In this document: piece after piece, positions 1-5,283 of the stretch | How the letters are laid out: each line of letters starts with the position of its first letter | Numbering within the stretch: position 1 is the first letter of the stretch | Assembly: GCA_937967285.1 (NCBI GenBank) | Contig: CALBSU010000077.1 | Location: 1-5,283 of the forward strand | Length of the DNA: 5,283 bases | Direction of reading: 5' to 3' | From: an uncultured Acidobacteriota bacterium | GTDB taxonomy: Bacteria; Acidobacteriota; Blastocatellia; RBC074 | Notes under the pieces: generated by a model | What the model saw: only the letters and a program-made list of their open reading frames with translations | The model's database searches: none | What the model was told of the DNA's origin: nothing | Position numbers and translations under genes: made by a program

Positions 1-325
1 TTCTCAGCGCATCGGCGTAGCCGATCGAAATCGGTTTCTCGATGATCAGATGCTTTCCGGCTTTCGCCGCGGCGATCGCCTGATCGGGATGGAACGGATG
101 CGGCGTGCAGATGTCGATTACGTCGATCGACGGATCCTCGAGCATCGCCTCATAGCTCGAATATGCCCTGATCGGCGTCCCGTACTGCGCTTTCAGCTCT
201 GACTCATCGAGCTTCCTCCGCGAACTGACGCCCGTAACCCTAACCCCGGGTATCTCGTGCAATGCGTGGATATGCGCTCCGGCAACCCATCCCAATCCGA
301 CTATTCCAACGTTTATCTCTTTCAT
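1..325 (-). CDS. Gfo/Idh/MocA-family NAD(P)-dependent oxidoreductase, N-terminal part (runs off left edge)
   Basis: The minus-strand frame is open from an ATG at 325-323 to the window edge and gives 108 residues. The N-terminus has a Rossmann nucleotide-binding fold: a beta strand, then the glycine-rich loop [10 protein letters not shown] (G10, G12, G16). The strand [14 protein letters not shown] (about 68-81) and the family motif EKP (96-98) follow; the Lys of this motif is a catalytic or cofactor-contacting residue in known members. The C-terminal substrate-binding domain lies outside the window, so specificity cannot be read. Members oxidise a sugar or polyol hydroxyl, often at C3 of a glycoside, using a bound or free nicotinamide cofactor. 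There is no Tat or Sec signal, so it should be cytoplasmic. The start is fixed by AAGGAG (341-336), 10 nt upstream. It lies downstream of a DUF1080 gene, a pairing known from 3-keto-glycoside pathways. The family call is firm; the substrate is unknown. Confidence 0.93.
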   Translation of the reverse strand, partial: MKEINVGIVGLGWVAGAHIHALHEIPGVRVTGVSSRRKLDESELKAQYGTPIRAYSSYEAMLEDPSIDVIDICTPHPFHPDQAIAAAKAGKHLIIEKPISIGYADALR

Positions 326-335
326 GAAATGAATG

Positions 336-341
336 CTCCTT
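336..341 (-). promoter_or_regulatory. Ribosome binding site of the Gfo/Idh/MocA gene
   Basis: On the minus strand AAGGAG lies 10 nt before the ATG at 325. It is the strongest Shine-Dalgarno sequence among the three minus-strand genes: the PIG-L and DUF1080 starts have none that is obvious. It fixes the start of the oxidoreductase and fits independent translation after the long spacer. Confidence 0.75.
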
Positions 342-352
342 GTTGTTTGGTT

Positions 353-370
353 TCCAGTATTCAGACTGGA
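353..370. promoter_or_regulatory. Palindromic site 1 (putative operator)
   Basis: TCCAGTATTCAGACTGGA is an 18-bp dyad with perfect 6-bp arms (TCCAGT and ACTGGA) around 6 bp. It lies in the noncoding spacer, just downstream of the proposed transcription start for the oxidoreductase gene. It shares the TCCA arm and the AGACTGGA arm with the palindrome at 415-433. As RNA it could also form a small hairpin near the 5' end of the transcript. A repressor-binding role is inferred from the symmetry, the duplication and the position; no regulator gene is seen in the window. Confidence 0.4.
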
Positions 371-378
371 TCAGAATC

Positions 379-407
379 TTTAAAATCGCATCGCTGCCGA
401 CTGAAAA
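379..407 (-). promoter_or_regulatory. Putative sigma-70-type promoter for the oxidoreductase gene
   Basis: On the minus strand TTTTCA (407-402) and TTTAAA (384-379) are separated by exactly 17 nt. Each matches 4 of 6 consensus positions. Transcription would start near 372 and leave a leader of about 46 nt containing the AAGGAG site. The spacer is clearly more AT-rich than the surrounding genes. The match is moderate and the organism's sigma-factor preference is unknown. The gene could instead be read only from the upstream operon promoter. Confidence 0.35.
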
Positions 408-414
408 ATACTCG

Positions 415-433
415 TCCAATTCTTAAGACTGGA
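415..433. promoter_or_regulatory. Palindromic site 2 (putative operator)
   Basis: TCCAATTCTTAAGACTGGA is a 19-bp imperfect dyad: outer arms TCCA/TGGA and a perfect 8-bp core TCTTAAGA at 421-428. It starts just after the DUF1080 stop codon in the direction of transcription and ends about 8 bp upstream of the proposed -35 box. Its arms match those of the site at 353-370. The two centres are about 62.5 bp apart, close to six helical turns. Confidence 0.38.
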
Positions 434-435
434 AA

Positions 436-1542
436 CTACTTCTTAACCCTCGGATTCATAAATTCGATTCTCGCGCCTCTGGCGTGCATCTGGAGGACGA
501 TGCGGCCGTTATCGGGGACCGTCAGGCGGTTCGATTCGGCGACGCAGCGACCGTTGATGAAGATTCCCTGATAGCTTCCGCGCGAGATGATCTGCATGAG
601 GAACCACTCTTCATCGCGCGAATCCGGATCGACCGACGGGACTATGCCGTAGATGCTGCCGGTCGGATTGGTCGCTTCGTTAAAGTTATAGATCTGCGCT
701 TCGTATCCGCGTTCCTTCTCGGATTTCCAGCGTGTGAAGATTCCTCCGTTGGCGCGCCTGGAGGTGCGGATGAAGACCTGAAATTCGAAGTCGCTGTAAT
801 CCCTGTCGCTGATCAGGTAGCCGTCGCCGTCGAAGCCGACGATGAGTCCGTTTTCGACCGACCACCTGGCGGGGCCGCTGACGGTCCATCCGGTCAGGTC
901 GCGTCCGTTGAACAGGTTGGACCACTGTTCCGTGGCCGGAAGTTCGCGGATCTCGATATTGCGGAAATGGATCGCGGTGCCGATATCCTGAAAGCCGATG
1001 TAGCCGCGCCTGAGGCGCGTTCGCAGCTTTTCGTTCCATTGCATGTCGACGTCGTGGATGGTTTGTCCGTTGAGCGTGACGCGGAGCTTCGGCCAGTCGA
1101 GATGGATTTCCATCCGGTTCCACTCCTTCGCCGGGCGGCCGGCCTGGACGAGCGGCGGGAGGACATCGTAAATCGATCCGGTCGATCGAGCGCCTTCGTC
1201 GACCTGATCGTGCCGGAGGTGAATTTTGAGACCGGCCGTCGACTGGCGCCCGTGGAGCGGGGCGTGGAGCAGCACTCCGGCCTCGCACCAGCCGGGCGTC
1301 ATGTATTCGAATCTGAGGACGAAGTTTTCGTACTCCTTCTCGCTCCGCAGCCAGTTCGGCTGGTTTCCGGCGCCTGTCACCATGAGCGTACCGTCGCTGA
1401 CGCGAAACGATTCGGGAGTCGGTCCGACGGCCACCCATCCGTCGAGGTTCCGGCCGTTGAAGAGCGATTTGAAGTCCTGCGCGGCTGTTCCGTCTGTATC
1501 GGTCAGGAGCGCCAGGCAGAGAATAAGAAGAAGTGTTTTCAT
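436..1542 (-). CDS. Secreted tandem DUF1080 (3-keto-disaccharide hydrolase-type) protein
   Basis: 368 residues. The N-terminus is a typical Sec signal: Lys2, a hydrophobic run at 3-13, and a likely cleavage near Ala20-Ala21. There is no lipobox, so a soluble periplasmic or secreted protein is expected. Two concanavalin-like DUF1080 domains follow (about 24-202 and 207-366). Each opens with the same signature, [10 protein letters not shown] (27-36) and [10 protein letters not shown] (210-219), and each has a TGSIY motif (121-125 and 294-298). Domain 2 keeps the usual NGGIF and YEAQI segments. In domain 1 the matching places read EAGVLL and LKIHL, so the halves have diverged. Characterised relatives hydrolyse or eliminate 3-keto-glycosides made by Gfo/Idh/MocA enzymes, and one such gene lies next downstream. 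The ATG is 6 nt after the PIG-L stop with no clear ribosome binding site, which suggests translational coupling. The family is sure. Catalysis is inferred, and one domain may only bind carbohydrate. Confidence 0.93.
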   Translation of the reverse strand: MKTLLLILCLALLTDTDGTAAQDFKSLFNGRNLDGWVAVGPTPESFRVSDGTLMVTGAGNQPNWLRSEKEYENFVLRFEYMTPGWCEAGVLLHAPLHGRQSTAGLKIHLRHDQVDEGARSTGSIYDVLPPLVQAGRPAKEWNRMEIHLDWPKLRVTLNGQTIHDVDMQWNEKLRTRLRRGYIGFQDIGTAIHFRNIEIRELPATEQWSNLFNGRDLTGWTVSGPARWSVENGLIVGFDGDGYLISDRDYSDFEFQVFIRTSRRANGGIFTRWKSEKERGYEAQIYNFNEATNPTGSIYGIVPSVDPDSRDEEWFLMQIISRGSYQGIFINGRCVAESNRLTVPDNGRIVLQMHARGARIEFMNPRVKK

Positions 1543-1548
1543 GGCGAT

Positions 1549-2331
1549 TCAGTTACGTGTTCTGATGAATGAAGCGAGCGCTTCCTGCAGCAACGGCTCG
1601 TGCGGATATCCGTGTCCCATGTGTTGCCGGAAGCCTTCGGCGAACTCCGCCCCGCACTCGCCGCCGTACCCGGCCGCCCATTCGGTCATCCGGTTGAGAT
1701 ATTCGTCGACTCCGTGGTGCGCTCGCAGCCATTCCCGCTGCGATCTGTGGCGGCTCAGCATCTCGCGCTTGTCGCCGATCGTGCTAGTGATGTCGACGTA
1801 AAACGCCGGATGCTGCCGGGCGCCGGTCTGATCGATCCCCTCGACGGGGTCGGCATAGTAGAGCGTCGGAGTCGCGCGACCCGGTTTCGACGCCGCCGGA
1901 CGGCCGGTCTGATAGAGCGGCATCGCCAGCGCGAAGGCTGCCGCGCGGGCCAGCTTCGAGGTCTCCTCGTGGTCGAGCATGTAATCGACCGGCGAATGCG
2001 TGATGACCGCATCAGGATCGAACCGGCGCATCATCTCGACGACCCGGCGGATGTTCTCGGCGTTGGCGAAGATCTCGATGTCCTGAAGTCCGACGCATCC
2101 GTACCACGCTCCGAGCAGTGACGCCGCATCGCGCGCCTCGGCGAGGCGGATCGCGGAGATCTCTTCTTTTGTGTGAGTGGCCGATCCGCAGTCCCCGCTG
2201 GTCATCGTCAGTATCCCGAGCTCCCACCCGCTGCGCCTGAGATGGAAGAGCGTTCCGCCGGTGAGTATCTCGGCGTCGTCCGGGTGCGCCATGGCGACGA
2301 GCAGTCTGTGACCTGATTTTGTTGCGTCCAT
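1549..2331 (-). CDS. PIG-L/LmbE-family zinc-dependent deacetylase
   Basis: 260 residues, the usual length for the family. The signature AHPDDAE (15-21) supplies two expected zinc ligands (His16, Asp19) and the general base (Asp18). The third ligand is probably His121, in [11 protein letters not shown] (111-121). The segment MLSRHRSQ (191-198) and a C-terminal GAEFAEGFR (227-235) are also typical. Relatives remove acetyl or other acyl groups from amino sugars, as in GlcNAc-PI, mycothiol and bacillithiol biosynthesis. No signal peptide is present, so it is cytoplasmic. It is the first gene of the minus-strand run and lies 6 nt before the DUF1080 gene. With sugar-oxidising and cleaving partners, a catabolic role on an N-acylated glycoside or amide is more likely than thiol cofactor synthesis; this is inference. 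The start is the first ATG and leaves 14 residues before AHPDD. Its ribosome binding site is weak, so the exact start is less certain than the family. Confidence 0.92.
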   Translation of the reverse strand: MDATKSGHRLLVAMAHPDDAEILTGGTLFHLRRSGWELGILTMTSGDCGSATHTKEEISAIRLAEARDAASLLGAWYGCVGLQDIEIFANAENIRRVVEMMRRFDPDAVITHSPVDYMLDHEETSKLARAAAFALAMPLYQTGRPAASKPGRATPTLYYADPVEGIDQTGARQHPAFYVDITSTIGDKREMLSRHRSQREWLRAHHGVDEYLNRMTEWAAGYGGECGAEFAEGFRQHMGHGYPHEPLLQEALASFIRTRN

Positions 2332-2481
2332 CGAGGATCGTATTCTGATTAAGCGGATTCCGACCGGCCTTCTATCCTACACAATACCGGGCCATTCCGG
2401 AAAGTATCCTGAACCGGGGTGATGCACAAACCCGTAGTTTATTGTAAGCTTTATCTGAACAGTCCTGAGGGGTAGAAACGG
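2332..2481. other. Divergent intergenic region between the PIG-L and cardiolipin synthase genes
   Basis: This 150-bp region must hold the start signals of both operons. For the minus strand, TAGGAT (2379-2374) resembles a -10 box (4 of 6) but has only a poor -35 partner (TTTCCG, 18-bp spacing). For the plus strand I find no convincing promoter, although 2435-2456 is locally AT-rich. A perfect 8-bp palindrome, TTCCGGAA (2395-2402), lies in the middle. TATCCT occurs twice (2373-2378, 2405-2410). The palindromic sites of the 326-435 spacer do not recur here, and no small gene or terminator is apparent. Confidence 0.5.
2467..2472 (+). promoter_or_regulatory. Ribosome binding site of the cardiolipin synthase gene
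   Basis: GAGGGG lies 9 nt before the ATG at 2482. It favours that start over the second in-frame ATG at 2551, whose GGAG is only 3 nt upstream of the ATG, too close for good initiation. Confidence 0.65.
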
Positions 2482-4023
2482 ATGAAAGCAGTAATACAGA
2501 AGCGAACGGGAAGCAGCGCGAATTCAAGGGCCCGACTTCTGACGGAGAGGATGTCCACGCGAACAGCGGGCGCCCCGCTGGTAACGGGTAACTGCGCCCG
2601 TATCCTGAAGGATGCCCGCGAGAACTATCCCGCGTGGCTCGATGCGATCCGTTCCGCACGCGAGAAGATCTACTTCGAAAGTTACATCATTCACGAGGAC
2701 GAGCAGGGCTATCTGTTCGCCGAGGCTCTGGCCGAAAGGGCGCGCGCCGGAGTGACGGTCAGGCTGATCTACGACTGGATGGGTGGTCTGGGCGCGGCTT
2801 CGCGCAAATTCTGGCAGAAGATGCGGAGTGATGGGATCGACGTCAGGTGTTTCAATCCGCCGAGTCTGCTCAGTCCGTTCGGCTGGATGGGACGCGACCA
2901 TCGCAAGATGATCGCGGTCGACGGGCGGATCGGTTTCGTGGCCGGGCTCTGCGTCGGTGAGATGTGGGCCGGGGATCCGAAGCGCGGCATCGAGCCGTGG
3001 CGCGACACCGGAGTCGAGGTGATCGGCCCGGCCGTCTACGATATCGAGCGTTCGTTTGCGCAGATCTGGGCGACACTCGGCGAGCCCGTTCCGGAATCAG
3101 AGCTGACGCCGGCGAATTCGATTCCGCCGGCGGGAGATGTCAGCGTCCGCGTCATCGCCAGCATGCCGAACACGGCCGGGCTCTACAGGCTCGATCAGAT
3201 GATCGCCGCCAACGCTCGCGAGACGCTCTGGCTGACCGACGCTTATTTCGCGGGGACGACTCCCTACGTTCAGGCGCTCAGAGCGGCAGCGATGGACGGA
3301 GTCGATGTCCGGCTGCTGGTGCCGCAGGCGACAGACCTGCCGGTTGTTCGCGCGCTCTCCCGCTCGGGTTACCGGCCGCTGCTCGAATCCGGCGTCAGAG
3401 TCTATGAGTGGGAAGGTCCCATGGTCCACGCCAAGACCGCCGTCTCCGACGGCAAGTGGTCGCGGATCGGGTCGACAAACCTCAATCTCGTCAGCTGGAT
3501 GAGGAACTGGGAGCTCGATATGGTCATCGAGGACGCCAATTTCGGTCTGCAGATGGAGCTTATGTATCTCGAGGACCTCGGAAACGCAACGGAGATAGTG
3601 CTCGGCGCCAAACGCCGTCCGGCGCCGGTGAGAAAAATCGACAGGGAATCGCGGAGGTGGCGGAGCCGCTTCGAGAATGCGAGCAGCGGCAGCCGGGTCG
3701 CAGCCGGCGCCGTCCGGATCGGTAACGTGGTCGGGGCATCGATCACCAATCGGAGGGTGCTCGGTCCGGCCGAAGCGCGGATCATGATGGCGGGCGGCAT
3801 TCTGCTTTTCGGGATCTCGCTGCTTGCCATCTACAAGCCATTGTGGATCACGCTCCCGCTGAGTCTGATCGGCATCTGGGTAGCCATCACGCTGCTGGTC
3901 AGGTCCGTTCAGCTCTACCGGCAGGGAAGACGCGAAGAGATCGATTTTCACAAGGAGATCGGCAGGATCAAATCCGAACTGGCCGAGACCGAACAGGAGG
4001 AGACCCGTACCGGCACCGACTAA
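2482..4023 (+). CDS. clsB: Cardiolipin synthase (phospholipase D superfamily), ClsB-like, with C-terminal membrane anchor
   Basis: 513 residues. Two PLD catalytic motifs are intact: HxKx4D at His140-Lys142-Asp147 and at His316-Lys318-Asp323. The second is followed by GSTNLN (330-335), as is typical. Such enzymes transfer a phosphatidyl group through a phosphohistidine intermediate to make cardiolipin from two phosphatidylglycerols, or from other phospholipid pairs. The N-terminus is basic and polar with no transmembrane helices, unlike E. coli ClsA and closer to ClsB. The C-terminus adds two probable membrane helices (about 433-451 and 453-474) and a charged tail of about 35 residues, making it longer than E. 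coli ClsB (about 413 residues). The start has a good ribosome binding site at 2467-2472. An EEP-family gene follows after 20 nt, as ClsB and the EEP protein YbhP are neighbours in E. coli. The PLD synthase family is firm; the ClsB subtype is inferred from architecture and neighbour. Confidence 0.88.
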   Translation: MKAVIQKRTGSSANSRARLLTERMSTRTAGAPLVTGNCARILKDARENYPAWLDAIRSAREKIYFESYIIHEDEQGYLFAEALAERARAGVTVRLIYDWMGGLGAASRKFWQKMRSDGIDVRCFNPPSLLSPFGWMGRDHRKMIAVDGRIGFVAGLCVGEMWAGDPKRGIEPWRDTGVEVIGPAVYDIERSFAQIWATLGEPVPESELTPANSIPPAGDVSVRVIASMPNTAGLYRLDQMIAANARETLWLTDAYFAGTTPYVQALRAAAMDGVDVRLLVPQATDLPVVRALSRSGYRPLLESGVRVYEWEGPMVHAKTAVSDGKWSRIGSTNLNLVSWMRNWELDMVIEDANFGLQMELMYLEDLGNATEIVLGAKRRPAPVRKIDRESRRWRSRFENASSGSRVAAGAVRIGNVVGASITNRRVLGPAEARIMMAGGILLFGISLLAIYKPLWITLPLSLIGIWVAITLLVRSVQLYRQGRREEIDFHKEIGRIKSELAETEQEETRTGTD

Positions 4024-4043
4024 ACGGGCCGAAACAATGCCAT

Positions 4044-4808
<765 letters not shown>

Positions 4809-4809
4809 A

Positions 4810-5283
4810 TCACTCGCCACTGCCTGAGGCCGTCGAGACCGGGATGTTTCTCGATCTGACTCGCAGGCCGTCCCGGATCTCGCTGGTCGGATGGACGATG
4901 ACCTCCGCGCCGGCTGACAAACCTTCCAGTATTTCAACTTCGAGAGGCGTTCTGTGCCCGGTTTTGATCTGCGTCTGTCGGGCCCGGCCGTCTTCGATCG
5001 CGAAGACGCACCATTCCTCGGCGCATCTGAAGAGGGCGCTGGCCGGCGCCTTGAGGACATCGTCCGAGCGCCAGACGACGATGTCTGCTTCGACGCGATA
5101 GCCGTCGCCGAGCGGCTCCGCCTGATCGATGAAGTCGGCGATCACGTTGACGCGCTGCTCCTCGATGCCGAGCGCGGAGACTTTGGTGAAGGCCGAAGGT
5201 TCGATCAGCCTGACTTTCGCCGAGAGGACGCGATCGCCGCCCCAGTTGCGGATTCTGACGGGCGTCCCCGGAACGATCCGAAC
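4810..5283 (-). CDS. HlyD/RND-type efflux periplasmic adaptor (membrane fusion protein), C-terminal part
   Basis: The minus-strand frame is open from the right edge to a TGA at 4812-4810 and gives the last 157 residues. The sequence fits the beta-barrel and membrane-proximal domains of membrane fusion proteins. It includes [11 protein letters not shown] near the edge, then the repeated-strand segment [49 protein letters not shown], and the family-typical [12 protein letters not shown] with a closing DGLRVR. These adaptors bridge an inner-membrane pump (RND or ABC) to an outer-membrane channel and act in the periplasm. The N-terminal signal, lipoyl and hairpin domains lie outside the window. 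An internal GTG at 5145 is an ordinary Val codon, not a start. The gene converges on the EEP gene with one base between the stops and is functionally unrelated to it as far as can be seen. Pump class and substrate cannot be assigned. Confidence 0.9.
   Translation of the reverse strand, partial: VRIVPGTPVRIRNWGGDRVLSAKVRLIEPSAFTKVSALGIEEQRVNVIADFIDQAEPLGDGYRVEADIVVWRSDDVLKAPASALFRCAEEWCVFAIEDGRARQTQIKTGHRTPLEVEILEGLSAGAEVIVHPTSEIRDGLRVRSRNIPVSTASGSGE

Noticed and set aside
257..571. Plus-strand frame (104 codons) spanning the DUF1080-oxidoreductase spacer
   Set aside because: It overlaps two supported minus-strand genes and the regulatory spacer, with no ribosome binding site or recognisable product.
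484..1572. Long plus-strand open frame (362 codons) antisense to the DUF1080 gene
   Set aside because: The translation shows no recognisable domain and lies opposite a clearly identified gene. Codon bias in GC-rich DNA commonly leaves such antisense frames open.
1600..2121. Plus-strand open frame (173 codons) antisense to the PIG-L gene
   Set aside because: It lies entirely opposite the PIG-L coding sequence, and its product shows no domain or signal.
2551..2553. Alternative start (residue 24) for the cardiolipin synthase
   Set aside because: Its GGAG is only 3 nt from the ATG, while the ATG at 2482 has GAGGGG at a normal 9-nt distance.
3097..3951. Minus-strand open frame (284 codons) antisense to the cardiolipin synthase
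   Set aside because: It is a mirror of a gene with intact catalytic motifs; its own product has no recognisable fold and is rich in Arg, Pro and Asp, as expected for a shadow frame.
3843..4043. 67-codon N-terminal extension of the EEP gene overlapping the synthase
   Set aside because: The extension is low-complexity, His/Arg-rich out-of-frame translation of the synthase. The EEP fold begins right after the ATG at 4044.
4924..4934. TCCAGTATTTC, resembling the left half of the palindrome at 353-370
   Set aside because: It lies inside the adaptor coding sequence, lacks the second arm, and is best explained by chance.
4810..5145. A 111-residue protein starting at GTG 5145 on the minus strand
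   Set aside because: The frame stays open to the window edge and the upstream residues continue the adaptor fold, so this is an internal Val codon of a longer gene.

Overview
The window is GC-rich chromosomal-type DNA from a diderm (Gram-negative-type) bacterium. The diderm call rests on a periplasmic adaptor (membrane fusion) protein of an efflux system at the right edge and an exported sugar-active protein at the left. The gene mix (PIG-L deacetylase, tandem DUF1080 protein, Gfo/Idh/MocA oxidoreductase) is common in environmental phyla such as Acidobacteriota, Gemmatimonadota, Latescibacterota, Planctomycetota, Verrucomicrobiota and Bacteroidota. The sequence alone does not let me choose among them. 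There are no RNA genes, CRISPR arrays, insertion sequences or other mobile-element signs.

Left half (1-2331), all minus strand: a three-gene run read right to left. It encodes a PIG-L/LmbE-type zinc deacetylase (2331-1549), a secreted protein with two DUF1080 (3-keto-glycoside hydrolase/lyase-type) domains (1542-436), and the N-terminal third of a Gfo/Idh/MocA NAD(P)-dependent oxidoreductase (325 to beyond the left edge). The first two genes are 6 nt apart. The third follows a 110-nt AT-rich spacer that carries two related palindromes about 62 bp apart with a plausible promoter between them. I infer a deacetylate, oxidise at C3, cleave route for amino-sugar-containing or other N-acylated glycosides. 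The substrate is unknown.

Middle (2332-2481): a 150-nt divergent intergenic region with a good ribosome binding site for the plus-strand operon but no convincing promoter.

Right half (2482-4808), plus strand: a phospholipase D-superfamily cardiolipin synthase with two intact HKD motifs and two C-terminal membrane helices. After 20 nt comes a cytoplasmic endonuclease/exonuclease/phosphatase (EEP) family protein. The same two families are neighbours in E. coli (ybhP and ybhO/clsB), so this looks like a conserved lipid-related pair, here in the opposite order.

Right edge (4810-5283), minus strand: the C-terminal part of a HlyD/RND-type periplasmic adaptor. It converges on the EEP gene with a single base between the two stop codons, inside a cluster of inverted repeats.
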